From: Hyphomicrobium sp. NDB2Meth4
Lineage (GTDB): Bacteria > Pseudomonadota > Alphaproteobacteria > Rhizobiales > Hyphomicrobiaceae
DNA length: 64,000 bases
Direction: 5' to 3'
Assembly: GCF_900117445.1 (NCBI RefSeq)
Contig: NZ_FPEJ01000001.1
Span: 186,001-250,000, forward strand
Part shown: positions 1-7,831 of the stretch, in pieces
Numbering within the stretch: position 1 is the first letter of the stretch
Layout of the letters: every line of letters begins with the position of its first letter
Position numbers and translations under genes: made by a program
The notes under the pieces: model-generated
Told to the model about the DNA's origin: nothing
Databases searched by the model: none
The model's input: the letters and a program-made list of their open reading frames with translations, nothing else

Positions 1-1
1 C

Positions 2-1450
2 GTATTCCGCCACAAGGAAACGGGCGACATCATCCCTTCGCAGAAGTTCGCCAAGTCGAAGGAGCTGATCGCGCGCGTCACCAGCGCCTTCTCCGAGCGC
101 GGCGCCGACGTCTGGTTCGAGGATGGCGCGACCGAGCGCTTCCTCGATGGCCTCGTCGACGATCCCTGGAACTGGGAGCAGGTGCGCGACATCCTCGATG
201 TCTGGTTCGATTCAGGCTCGACGCATGCCTTCACGCTGGAAGACCCGCAGCACTTCCCGACCCTCGCCGGCGTCAAGCGCGTACGCGACGGCGGCAAGGA
301 TCGCGTCATGTACCTCGAAGGCTCCGACCAGCACCGCGGCTGGTTCCAGTCCTCGTTGCTGGAATCGTGCGGCACCCGCGGGCGCGCACCTTATGACGTG
401 GTGCTGACGCATGGCTTCATCCTCGACGAAAAGGGGGATGAGAAGATGTCGAAGTCGAAGGGCAACGCGCTCTCGCCGCAGGACGTGATGGCGAAATCCG
501 GCGCCGACATCCTGCGCCTGTGGGTCGCCTCGGCCGATACCACCAACGACATTCGCTTCGGACCAGCCATCGTGCAGTCCGCCGCCGAAGCGTACCGCAA
601 GCTGCGCAATACGCTGCGCTGGATGCTCGGCGCTCTGGCCCACCTCGACGAAGACGAGCGCGTTAAGTTCAAGGATATGCGCGAGCTCGAGCTCGAGCGG
701 CTGATGCTGCATCGCCTGATCGAGCTCGACGAGGAAGTGCGCGCCGCCTACCTCGCCTACGACTATCGCAAGATCGTCGCCGTGCTGTCGCAGTTCATGA
801 ACACCGAGCTTTCGGCGTTCTACTTCGACATCCGCAAGGACACGCTCTACTGCGAGCCGTATTCGAGCATGAAGCGCCGCGCCGCGCTCACCGTCATCGA
901 CGAAATCTTCAAGGCGCTCGTTGCCTGGCTCGCACCGATCCTGTCGTTCACCGCCGAAGAAGCATGGCTCGCGCGCCAGCCCGGTCGCGAAGGCTCGATC
1001 CATCTCGAAACCTTCCCCGAGCCGGACAAGTCCTGGCGCGACGACGAGCTTGCTGCCAAGTGGAATAAGGTGCGCGACGTCCGCCGCGTCGTCACTGGCG
1101 CGCTCGAGTTGGAGCGCGCCGCCAAGCGCATCGGCTCCAGCCTCGAGGCAGCGCCCGAAGTCTACGTTGCCGACCCCGACCTCTTGCGCGCCCTCGAAGG
1201 CGTCGACCTGGCCGAGGTCGCAATTACCAGTCAGGCGCGGCTCATCGCCAAAGCCCCTCCCGAGGACGCCTTCACGCTCCCCGACGTTGCTGGCGTTGGC
1301 GTCGTGCCAAAGCTCGCCGAGGGCAAGAAGTGCGCGCGCTCCTGGCGCGTACTTCCCGACGTCGGCGCCGACCCGGAGTTCCCCGAGCTGTCGCCTCGTG
1401 ATGCCGAAGCCGTCCGCGAATTCGATGCCCGCGCCGAAGGTGCCATATGA
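2..1450 (+). CDS. ileS: Isoleucyl-tRNA synthetase, 3' part
   Basis: Cytoplasmic enzyme that charges tRNA-Ile with isoleucine. The frame is open from base 2, so the 5' part lies outside the window and only about 482 residues are visible. The catalytic-domain end is seen as DVWFDSG and the ATP-binding loop KMSKSKGN near base 447, followed by the helical anticodon-binding domain. The stop overlaps the lspA start in an ATGA arrangement, so the two are probably co-translated; ileS-lspA is a common bacterial order. Identification is firm; only the N-terminus is missing. Confidence 0.97.
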   Translation, partial: VFRHKETGDIIPSQKFAKSKELIARVTSAFSERGADVWFEDGATERFLDGLVDDPWNWEQVRDILDVWFDSGSTHAFTLEDPQHFPTLAGVKRVRDGGKDRVMYLEGSDQHRGWFQSSLLESCGTRGRAPYDVVLTHGFILDEKGDEKMSKSKGNALSPQDVMAKSGADILRLWVASADTTNDIRFGPAIVQSAAEAYRKLRNTLRWMLGALAHLDEDERVKFKDMRELELERLMLHRLIELDEEVRAAYLAYDYRKIVAVLSQFMNTELSAFYFDIRKDTLYCEPYSSMKRRAALTVIDEIFKALVAWLAPILSFTAEEAWLARQPGREGSIHLETFPEPDKSWRDDELAAKWNKVRDVRRVVTGALELERAAKRIGSSLEAAPEVYVADPDLLRALEGVDLAEVAITSQARLIAKAPPEDAFTLPDVAGVGVVPKLAEGKKCARSWRVLPDVGADPEFPELSPRDAEAVREFDARAEGAI

Positions 1451-1977
1451 CCGCTGAGACGTCCGCCTCGCGCAACTGGCTCTGGGGCCCCTACTCGCGC
1501 CTCGGCCTCATCGTGTTCATGGCAACGCTCGCCATCGACCAGGCGCACAAATGGTGGATGCTGCACATCTACGACATTGAGGACAAAGGGCGCGTCTTCG
1601 TCACCCCGTTCCTCGACCTCGTCTACGTGAAGAACATCGGCATCAGCTATTCCATGTTCGATCAGGAGAGCTACACCGGCCAGATCATGCTGGCGGGCTT
1701 CGGACTGCTGGCAACGCTCGCACTGTGGATCTGGCTCGCCAGGGGCGCCTCGAACCGGCTGCTGGCCATCTCGCTCGGCCTCATCATGGGCGGCGCCATC
1801 GGCAATGCGATTGACCGCCTGGTCCTTGGTGGGGTCGCCGACTTCTTCTCGATGCACGCCTTCGGCTTCTATTGGTATGTCTTCAACATCGCCGATGTGG
1901 CCATTGTGGCGGGCGTCATAGGGCTGCTATATGACTCCCTGTTGGCGAGTCGCAAAGACGCCGCAAAGTCGTTGTAG
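1447..1977 (+). CDS. lspA: Lipoprotein signal peptidase II
   Basis: Inner-membrane aspartic protease that removes signal peptides from diacylated prolipoproteins. The 176 residues fit the family length. Four hydrophobic segments are visible, starting near residues 16, 81, 102 and 149. The two conserved aspartates appear as GNAIDR (Asp123) and NIAD (Asp150). The start overlaps the ileS stop by four bases. The next gene downstream encodes a lipoprotein that would be a substrate of this enzyme. Confidence 0.96.
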   Translation: MTAETSASRNWLWGPYSRLGLIVFMATLAIDQAHKWWMLHIYDIEDKGRVFVTPFLDLVYVKNIGISYSMFDQESYTGQIMLAGFGLLATLALWIWLARGASNRLLAISLGLIMGGAIGNAIDRLVLGGVADFFSMHAFGFYWYVFNIADVAIVAGVIGLLYDSLLASRKDAAKSL

Positions 1978-2002
1978 CGCAGTGCATTAGCGCAAAGCGC
2001 TG

Positions 2003-2067
2003 CCTAGAGTGCTTCGGGAAAAGTGGGAACCGGTTTTCCGATAAGAGGCACGACAAGGCTCTAGAGT
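2003..2067. repeat. Rhizobial-type intergenic palindromic repeat
   Basis: The lspA-lipoprotein gap holds a dyad built around GGAAAA and TTTTCC arms enclosing GTGGGAACC, flanked on both sides by CTAGAG-type hexamers. The core AAGTGGGAACCGGTTTTC matches, from memory, a dispersed intergenic repeat common in Rhizobiales genomes. Only one copy was noticed in this window. It could act as an RNA hairpin between the two genes. Confidence 0.55.
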
Positions 2068-2111
2068 TTGCGCGGGATTGAGAGCGCGAAGAGGCGCCCC
2101 GGGGGAAAGAC

Positions 2112-2570
2112 ATGCCGCCGAAATTCCGTACTTCCAGCCCGATCCTGCCGCTGCTTGCAGCCGGCTTATCGCTGGCGCTAACCGGTTGCGGAACCGACGA
2201 CATTCAGTTCAACGGCGGCATCTTCGACGCCGTCGGCCTGTCCGATGGCACCAAGGTCAAGGGTGGCGATCCCAAGCTCGCGGAGCGTGCGCCGCTCGTG
2301 GTGCCGCCGACGCTCGACAACTTGCCGGCCCCCGGGCAGGCGCCCGCCCCGACGGAAATCGCTGGCATTAACGACCCCGACGCAGCGAAGCAAAAGTCCA
2401 AGGCTGAGCTCGAAGCTGCACAAAAGGCATACTGCGATAAGAACTATCGCGACGCGGGAATGCGCGGCGAGGAAACCTCGATGGTCGAGGGTCCGCTGGG
2501 TCCCTGCCGCCCCTCGATCTTGACCTCGGTCAAGAAGTGGAACCAGGGCGACGACGCGGAAGGTCAGTAA
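2112..2570 (+). CDS. Putative lipoprotein
   Basis: A 152-residue protein with a lipoprotein signal peptide: a hydrophobic stretch (residues 11-24) ending in the lipobox LTGC, with Cys26 as the lipidation site. The mature part is proline-rich (about residues 60-85), then carries a charged segment with two cysteines. A G-rich Shine-Dalgarno (GGGGGAAAGAC) precedes the ATG. It lies 134 bases downstream of lspA, separated by a palindromic repeat. I do not recognise a functional family; attachment to the inner or outer membrane is inferred from the lipobox only. Confidence 0.8.
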   Translation: MPPKFRTSSPILPLLAAGLSLALTGCGTDDIQFNGGIFDAVGLSDGTKVKGGDPKLAERAPLVVPPTLDNLPAPGQAPAPTEIAGINDPDAAKQKSKAELEAAQKAYCDKNYRDAGMRGEETSMVEGPLGPCRPSILTSVKKWNQGDDAEGQ

Positions 2571-2696
2571 TCCGTATTGCCACTTGTCCTGGTGCACTGC
2601 GAAGGCTGCCCAGTCGTCGAGCAAAGCCGCATATCCATAACCAAAAGCGCAAGAATCCGGTTGCAGCCTCGGGTGCGGCAACTTATACCGCTGTTG

Positions 2697-2722
2697 GGGG
2701 GACGAAGCCCTTTTTCGTCCTC
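2697..2722 (+). promoter_or_regulatory. Leader hairpin upstream of pqqA
   Basis: GGGGGACGAA can pair with TTCGTCCTCC (ten pairs including one G-U) around a short loop, ending about ten bases before the pqqA Shine-Dalgarno AAGGAGG. It is not followed by a T-run, so it is more likely a leader stabiliser or translational element than a terminator. Function is inferred from position only. Confidence 0.35.
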
Positions 2723-2743
2723 CGCTTAAGGAGGAAACTACCC

Positions 2744-2833
2744 ATGAAGACCTGGAACAAGCCGCAGGTGCGTGAGCAGGAAGTTGGCCTCGAGGTCACT
2801 TCCTATATGCCGGCCGAAATCGACATCATCTAA
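2744..2833 (+). CDS. pqqA: PQQ precursor peptide PqqA (copy 1)
   Basis: A 29-residue peptide beginning MKTWNKPQVREQ, with the conserved Glu-Val-Thr-Ser-Tyr segment (Glu17 to Tyr21). PqqE crosslinks this Glu and Tyr to start PQQ synthesis. A strong Shine-Dalgarno (AAGGAGG) sits eight bases before the ATG. A perfect intrinsic terminator follows within 25 bases and no pqqBCDE genes are present, so this is a monocistronic precursor gene. A second pqqA lies at 31994-32083 on the other strand; the peptides differ only at positions 3, 5 and 8. PQQ is the cofactor of the methanol dehydrogenase encoded at 58.5-60.4 kb. Confidence 0.95.
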   Translation: MKTWNKPQVREQEVGLEVTSYMPAEIDII

Positions 2834-2857
2834 GCTGTCGATTTACTGCGGTATCGA

Positions 2858-2892
2858 TACGGTGGTCGAGCAATCGACCACCGTATTTTTTT
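2858..2892 (+). terminator. Intrinsic terminator of pqqA
   Basis: A perfect 12-bp stem (TACGGTGGTCGA with its complement) closed by a GCAA tetraloop and followed by seven T residues. It ends the monocistronic pqqA transcript. It is one of the clearest terminators in the window. Confidence 0.93.
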
Positions 2893-2972
2893 GTCCGCAC
2901 GCTATCGCGTGAAGCAGGCGCTCCTCGCACGATACCGAAAACTGCGCGCACGCCGCTTGTGTCAGCTAGAAC

Positions 2973-3254
2973 TTATTCGTCGAACTTGCCTTCGACCTTG
3001 GCCACCCACTTTTCGAAGGTGGTGCGCAGAATGTCGACGTCGTACCGCATGCCCTCGACCACGCCCACGGGATGATCGGGCTGCGCGTCGAGCTTGCGAC
3101 GGATGTCGCTGTGCATCTCGACCATCTTTTCCCAATCCTTCTGCGCAGCATCGCTCAGCTCGCCAGTCGCACCGGGGGCGACGCGGGCTGCCTTGATACG
3201 CTGCTCCAGATCGTCGAGCTTGCTTCTGGTATCGGCGATGAGATCCTGGCTCAT
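2973..3254 (-). CDS. Small helical hypothetical protein
   Basis: A 93-residue charged, predicted helical protein (MSQDLIADTRSKLDDLEQRI). The internal ATG at 3254 is chosen over one at 3290 because GGGGAGAAG sits directly upstream of it. There is no signal peptide or membrane segment. Heptad-like spacing at residues 5-25 suggests a short coiled coil. Family unknown to me; it resembles small conserved Rhizobiales proteins only in composition. It is convergent with pqqA across the terminator. Confidence 0.7.
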   Translation of the reverse strand: MSQDLIADTRSKLDDLEQRIKAARVAPGATGELSDAAQKDWEKMVEMHSDIRRKLDAQPDHPVGVVEGMRYDVDILRTTFEKWVAKVEGKFDE

Positions 3255-3572
3255 GAACTTCTCCCCTATAGACGTTGGGCTTGGCCACATATCTCAGATG
3301 GGGCGGCCCGCGCGCGTACCGTAGGGCGAACCACTTCCGATTTCGTCAAGAACGCACGTCCAAGGACGGCCAAATTGCCGCCCGGGGGCGCCTTGGCTTC
3401 GCATTATGCGACAGCAGGTGAGATAAACGTAAGAATTGGGTCCGCCTCCGCGCCGCCGCGCGCACGGACTTGACCCGGCAAGCTCCGTACACATCCGCGA
3501 GCGCGCACACGCTCAGGCTCCCGCGTGCGGTGAGCTATCGAGCCCGGCTTTGCGATCCGGCGGCCCTCAGCG
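3255..3572. other. Intergenic stretch without convincing gene
   Basis: About 320 bases between two minus-strand small genes. Short ORFs exist on both strands but lack ribosome sites and have arginine/proline-rich compositions typical of non-coding GC-rich frames. It presumably holds the promoter of the 3254 gene. No repeat or strong hairpin was seen. Confidence 0.5.
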
Positions 3573-3695
3573 TCAGCTTGTCACGAGCTGACCGAGCAGA
3601 CCGGCAATTCCTGCGATCATCAGAAGCCCGATGAAGAACCACGTGACCGCGCTGTCGTTGAGGCTCTCTAAGGTATGCCCCCGCTTGCGTGACAT
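3573..3695 (-). CDS. 40-residue single-pass membrane microprotein
   Basis: ATG at 3695 with Shine-Dalgarno GAGGAGA seven bases upstream gives a 40-residue peptide: a basic start (MSRKRGHTLESLND), then a hydrophobic helix of about 22 residues (AVTWFFIGLLMIAGIAGLLG) and the end QLVTS. This is the pattern of a small inner-membrane protein with cytoplasmic N-terminus. No family is recognised. It is monocistronic as far as can be seen. Ribosome site, helix length and stop placement support a real gene, but conservation was not testable. Confidence 0.6.
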   Translation of the reverse strand: MSRKRGHTLESLNDSAVTWFFIGLLMIAGIAGLLGQLVTS

Positions 3696-3992
3696 GGCGT
3701 CTCCTCAAAAAAAGCGCCCATCCACACGCACTGCCTTGCGAATACACGAGATTCACAGCTTCGCTGATTTGCCTACTTCACCGCCAGCATTAATGCAGTG
3801 GACGCCCTATTCAGCTTCGCAACTGCGATATGGCCATGGCAGCCGCCGCTACACGGGGGATTTGCACAATAAAATAGGTCACTTGGACCCGATCTGTGCC
3901 CTCGATCCTGTCGGCCCTTCGGCAAATCAGATAGCCCGGATGGAAGCGTCGCCAGCGTGATTCTGCTGCGCGCGTCACTTGGGGGACAGGCA

Positions 3993-4391
3993 ATGCTGCC
4001 GAAAATCCGCATGAACTGGCTGGTGATCGGCGTTGTGGCGACCGGGCTTCTCGGCGGCTGTGCGGCCGACGCGATCCGCTCCGGCCAGGTTACGAAGAGC
4101 TATCGCCGCGCCAAGTCCGACACCAACGTCGCGCGCCGGCAAACGCAGACGCGTGAAGCAGCCGTCAGGCCGACCCAATCGGCGATCGAAACCGGTTCGA
4201 TCGACAAGAACGCCGCCCCCGTCACGTCCAAGTCCGATCCACGCTGGCAGTGGTGCGAGCAGCGCCACATCGACCATCAGGCCGGCAAGGCACCGGGCGG
4301 CGCGACCGATCTCGCCAAGAAACTGGAAGACGACCGCACCTGCGCCGCCGTCTATGGCAGCAGCGATCCGCAGGGCGACCTCAGCCCCTAG
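3993..4391 (+). CDS. Putative lipoprotein
   Basis: A 132-residue protein with signal peptide MLPKIRMNWLVIGVVATG and lipobox LLGGC (Cys23). The mature region is basic and polar, with a DPRWQWCEQR segment and three cysteines in total. The ATG at 3993 is preferred over one at 3957 because it follows GGGGGACAGG and places the hydrophobic core correctly. The 3' end overlaps that of the convergent gene at 4388 by four bases. Function unknown. Confidence 0.75.
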   Translation: MLPKIRMNWLVIGVVATGLLGGCAADAIRSGQVTKSYRRAKSDTNVARRQTQTREAAVRPTQSAIETGSIDKNAAPVTSKSDPRWQWCEQRHIDHQAGKAPGGATDLAKKLEDDRTCAAVYGSSDPQGDLSP

Positions 4392-4765
4392 TTTGGTGGC
4401 GCTGCGAGCATAACCGCGACGGCCACCGCCACCAGCCCCGACGCTACGGCCAACAGCACGCGCACCAGGTCGATGACGAAGTGCGCGACGGCTCTGATAC
4501 CCGCGATGATGCGTGGATGAACCGCTGCTCGCGCCGTGGCCCGCAGTTTCCTTTGCGCTTTTGTGAAGCCGCTAGCGCTGGCCTCACGCACACGCAGATG
4601 CCAGCGCAGCCTCTCCGCGGGAACGGGCGCCATTGGCGCCCCGCGCTCAGCGCAAAATGCACTTGTGCCGCCAGCCGAGCGCTCGAGCAGAGCCGCGACC
4701 AGCTCCACGTCGTCGAGACGCGAAAGAACACCGCTACGGGAGGACTGAAGCTGCTGCGGACGCAT
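4388..4765 (-). CDS. Hypothetical protein with C-terminal membrane helix
   Basis: A 125-residue protein from the ATG at 4765 (a TTG at 4804 would lengthen it). The middle is basic and helical (PAERLRWHLRVREA, then TKAQRKLRATARAA). The last 35 residues form a hydrophobic helix rich in Val and Ala ending APPN, which suggests a tail-anchored or single-pass protein. No family is recognised. Amino-acid composition and the coherent terminal helix argue that it is real rather than a shadow frame; the start is uncertain. Confidence 0.55.
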   Translation of the reverse strand: MRPQQLQSSRSGVLSRLDDVELVAALLERSAGGTSAFCAERGAPMAPVPAERLRWHLRVREASASGFTKAQRKLRATARAAVHPRIIAGIRAVAHFVIDLVRVLLAVASGLVAVAVAVMLAAPPN

Positions 4766-4908
4766 TTGCTCACACTCGCGCTGCTGCAGGCATTGTGCGG
4801 CCAAGCCGAGGCATGATCAACGCACAGCGCCACATCGTCACCACTAACTCACGCAATTCTGATCGCTCACGATGCGTTGCATTAGCGAAGCCTCGTTGTT
4901 CCACCACC

Positions 4909-5364
4909 ATGAAAAAAGCCCCAGCCAAGACCGCCGCTGCAAAGTCGAAGACGTTTGCCGCCGCCAAGGCGGAGCAAGCTATCGATCCCGCCCGGCTCAT
5001 CGATGCACGAATAGACGAGTTGGACGATTGGCGCGGTGAGATGCTCGCCCGCGTTCGCACCCTCATTCACGAGGCCAACCCCGAGATCGTCGAGGAATGG
5101 AAGTGGAGAGGCGTCCCGGTCTGGTCGCACGCTGGCATCATCTGCACCGGCGAGACTTATAAGAACGTCGTGAAGCTGACGTTCGCCAAAGGCGCATCGC
5201 TGCCCGATCCTACGCGGCTGTTCAACTCCAGCCTCGATGGCAACGCGCGCCGCGCCATCGATCTGCATGAAGGCGATAAGATCGACGTTAAGGCCTTCAA
5301 GACGCTCATTCGCGCCGCCGGTGCGCTAAACATCGCCTCTTCCAAACAGAAAAAGCGCGCATAG
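4909..5364 (+). CDS. DUF1801-family protein
   Basis: A 151-residue cytoplasmic protein. After an Ala/Lys-rich start (MKKAPAKTAAAKSK), the core shows features of the YdhG/DUF1801 fold: the helix near MLARVRTLIHEANPEIVEEW, then WKWRGVPVWSHAGIICTG and VKLTFAKGASLPDP, and a C-terminal Ala/Lys tail. Family function is not established. The ATG at 4909 is chosen because the open frame upstream is in poor-composition sequence. Likely monocistronic. Confidence 0.8.
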   Translation: MKKAPAKTAAAKSKTFAAAKAEQAIDPARLIDARIDELDDWRGEMLARVRTLIHEANPEIVEEWKWRGVPVWSHAGIICTGETYKNVVKLTFAKGASLPDPTRLFNSSLDGNARRAIDLHEGDKIDVKAFKTLIRAAGALNIASSKQKKRA

Positions 5365-5385
5365 AACCCCAATGGGCCGGTGCCG

Positions 5386-5634
5386 CTACCCTTTTGGCCC
5401 GCTCCCGCCGTTACGATCGATCTCCATCACGAGCACGCGAACGGCGGTCATTACCGTTTCCACCCAGCGCCCCGCCGCGACATTGTCCTGTCCGATATTG
5501 TGCATGGCACTGGCGTAGGCGCGATGGGCCTCGTCGAGCGCTTCATCGCGCACATGCGCTGGCATGGCTGCAATCTTCACCGCCGTGCTCTGAATGCTCG
5601 CGAGCGTCTGCACGACGATCTCGTTTTTATCCAT
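5386..5634 (-). CDS. Small hypothetical protein
   Basis: An 82-residue mostly helical acidic protein beginning MDKNEIVVQTLASIQ and ending in a Gly/Pro tail. A G-rich Shine-Dalgarno (AGGGGG) lies about nine bases upstream. No signal peptide or membrane helix. It is convergent with the DUF1801 gene and divergent from the bactofilin. I do not recognise the family. Confidence 0.6.
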   Translation of the reverse strand: MDKNEIVVQTLASIQSTAVKIAAMPAHVRDEALDEAHRAYASAMHNIGQDNVAAGRWVETVMTAVRVLVMEIDRNGGSGPKG

Positions 5635-5820
5635 GAGCTTGGCCCCCTGTTGGCATGGCGCGCACCATCATCACTGCGCGCGGCGTTTGTGAGGCGCACC
5701 ACGTTCTGACGCGGCGCCGACAAAAAAACGCCGCGGATGTGTGTGACCGATACAGCCAGCGGGGAAAGCACCAATTTGTTTTCATGTAATGGATGCGCGA
5801 TGAGCGCTGGAGGTGACCTC

Positions 5821-6381
5821 GTGTTCAACACCGATCCCACTAAGAACGGTCTGCCGCAACCCAAGCTCGGGCCGACGCCCCTCACAGCGACGCCGGCCTC
5901 ACCAGCGCCGCGCTCTGCGCCCTCACCGTTTGAAAGATCTGCGACGGCACCGAGCGGAACATCGGTCATCGGCACTGATCTCACCATTCTCGGCGATCGC
6001 ATTACGATCATCTCCGCCAACAAGTTGCAGGTAGACGGCGACATTCGCGGCAACGTGCACGGCAAGCAGGTCGTCATCACCGAGGAAGGCTCTGTGGTCG
6101 GCATGGTGTGCGCAGAAGCCATCGAAGTGCGCGGCGGCGTGCGTGGATCGATCTGCGCCGTCTCAGTCAAGCTTCAGGCAGGTGCGCAGGTCGAAGGCGA
6201 CATCACGCATCAGAAGCTCATGATCGCTGAGGGCGCTGAGTTCGATGGCCGCGTCAAGCTAACGAAGGACCCGAACGAGCTCATTCCGGTTCTCGATCCC
6301 GAGGTCATCGAGCGCAATCGCCTCAACGGCGACGTTGGCCGCTTCGCAGCACCTGATCAGACATCAGAAAGTACAACGTAG
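5821..6381 (+). CDS. Bactofilin-family polymer-forming protein
   Basis: Bactofilins self-assemble into cytoplasmic, often membrane-bound filaments that shape cells or place other proteins. A proline-rich N-terminal tail (about residues 1-45) precedes a right-handed beta-helix core with repeating short strands, for example VIGTDLTILG, LQVDGDIRGNVHGK and VRGGVRGSICA. The GTG at 5821 is preferred because GGAGG lies seven bases upstream; ATGs at 5737 and 5800 lack one. The next gene starts 12 bases after the stop. In budding or stalked alphaproteobacteria this family acts in stalk and cell-shape formation; that role here is inference. Confidence 0.85.
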   Translation: MFNTDPTKNGLPQPKLGPTPLTATPASPAPRSAPSPFERSATAPSGTSVIGTDLTILGDRITIISANKLQVDGDIRGNVHGKQVVITEEGSVVGMVCAEAIEVRGGVRGSICAVSVKLQAGAQVEGDITHQKLMIAEGAEFDGRVKLTKDPNELIPVLDPEVIERNRLNGDVGRFAAPDQTSESTT

Positions 6382-6393
6382 ACGGGGGAAATC

Positions 6394-6795
6394 ATGACAC
6401 TGGCCGAGGCGCTCGCCAGCGAGCGTGAAAGAAGCCGCAAAGAAACCGAGGAAGCAGCCACAAGGCGGGAAGTCGGCAGGACCGTGTTGCAGGCGCTGGC
6501 GCAGCGCCTCAATGCCGACCCGCTGCCATCCTGGTTCTTCATCTCCAAGGGCGACGAGATTCTCGTCGCCCATACTCGTAACGGGGCGACATCACGCCAG
6601 CACGTCGGCACGTGGAGCGTTGCCGACGACATGCGTCTCGTCTTCGATGAGGAATCGACCGAGTGGATCACGGCCGAAAGCTGTGCACGCGTGCTCGACG
6701 AGGCGGTGAAGATCACCGCTAGGTTCATCGTCGATACCGAGAGCCGGATGCTGCCGGCCGTGCACGAGTTCGCCCAGTTGCCGCAGCGCGCCTGA
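6394..6795 (+). CDS. Hypothetical protein in bactofilin operon
   Basis: A 133-residue soluble protein beginning with a charged helix (MTLAEALASERERSRKETEE), followed by a mixed region containing PLPSWFFISKGDEILVAH. A GGGGGAAATC ribosome site is adjacent to the ATG. It follows the bactofilin gene by 12 bases and is probably co-transcribed. No recognised domain, signal peptide or membrane helix. Confidence 0.75.
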   Translation: MTLAEALASERERSRKETEEAATRREVGRTVLQALAQRLNADPLPSWFFISKGDEILVAHTRNGATSRQHVGTWSVADDMRLVFDEESTEWITAESCARVLDEAVKITARFIVDTESRMLPAVHEFAQLPQRA

Positions 6796-6814
6796 CGCTG
6801 CGGCACTCACGCAA

Positions 6815-7114
6815 TTATTCTGCGGCGATCATAGCTGCAACGGCGGCATCGTGCGCGCCGTCATCCTGGCCGAGCATGCCCAGCGCGTGCAGATAGACTT
6901 CGAGCACCGCATCTTCTTCCTGGCGCTCGGTTGCGCTCTTCTTGCGCAGCCGCACCACCTGGCGCAGCACCTTGACGTCGAACCCAAGCCCCTTGGCCTC
7001 GAGAAACTTGTCGCGGATATCGCCGGCGAGCGCCTTCCTCTCTTCCTCGAGCCGCTCGATCTGCTCAACGAGCTGACGCAGCTGCTTTTGCGCCGAGGCC
7101 TGTAGCGTCGTCAT
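6815..7114 (-). CDS. gapR: GapR-type DNA-binding protein (DUF2312)
   Basis: A 99-residue protein of the DUF2312 family, which includes GapR of Caulobacter, a nucleoid-associated protein that encircles overtwisted DNA ahead of forks and RNA polymerase. The N-terminal coiled coil (QLRQLVEQIERLEEERKALA) and the basic segment KVLRQVVRLRKKS match family features from memory. Some alphaproteobacteria carry several DUF2312 paralogues, so cell-cycle function is inferred. It is convergent with the bactofilin operon. Confidence 0.85.
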   Translation of the reverse strand: MTTLQASAQKQLRQLVEQIERLEEERKALAGDIRDKFLEAKGLGFDVKVLRQVVRLRKKSATERQEEDAVLEVYLHALGMLGQDDGAHDAAVAAMIAAE

Positions 7115-7294
7115 CCCTCTTCTCCATACGTGATAAAGGAGAAGAAACGCTATTCGCCCCGCCTTGCCCCTTCAAGGCGAGCCCGCGAGCCATCCATAGA
7201 AATCTTCAATTGCCCCTGCGGTTTGTGTGTCACACTTCACAAACCTTCCGCATCCCTCTCGGCGATCCACAAAGTTCGCAACACGCAACTCCGC

Positions 7295-7388
7295 TGTCAT
7301 CCTCGGCTTTATGCCGAGGACCCACAGCACCACAACTTCCGGCGCACAAGCGGATGAGTGGGGCCTCGGGACAAGCCCGCGGATGACA
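7295..7388. repeat. RIME-like double-palindrome repeat
   Basis: Two related arms in inverted orientation: TGTCATCCTCGG...CCGAGGACCCAC at the left and, read on the other strand, TGTCATCCGCGG...CCGAGGCCCCAC at the right. Each arm forms its own hairpin (CCTCGGC/GCCGAGG at 7301-7319; CGGGCTTGTCCCG on the right). Size (94 bp) and two-palindrome design resemble the rhizobial intergenic mosaic elements. It lies in the non-coding gap between gapR and the DUF1244 gene. Confidence 0.65.
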
Positions 7389-7410
7389 TTGTGCACGGGC
7401 ACGCATCTTG

Positions 7411-7464
7411 GCCGCGTCAGCGGCAAGGGCCCAAGGGGCCCCGCGCCCAATGACGCGGCTATCA
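7411..7464. repeat. Triple-hairpin repeat, copy 1
   Basis: Three consecutive short hairpins: GCCGC-GTCA-GCGGC (7411-7424), GGGCCC-AAG-GGGCCC (7427-7441) and CGCG...CGCG (7442-7457), followed by CTATCAC. The same order of hairpins with changed but still paired stems occurs at 31829-31883. The paired changes suggest a structured mobile or intergenic element rather than chance. Together with the RIME-like repeat it accounts for most of the 400-base gap upstream of 7520. Confidence 0.5.
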
Positions 7465-7519
7465 CCTTGCGGAACAAGCAGCCGCACAACAAGCTTGCCG
7501 CCGCTCGTGTCACCTAAAA

Positions 7520-7827
<308 letters not shown>

Positions 7828-7831
<4 letters not shown>

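Noticed and set aside
4620-4665. Two adjacent hairpins resembling the triple-hairpin repeat
   Set aside because: Inside a plausible coding region and lacking the third hairpin and the trailing CNATCA; likely chance in GC-rich coding DNA.
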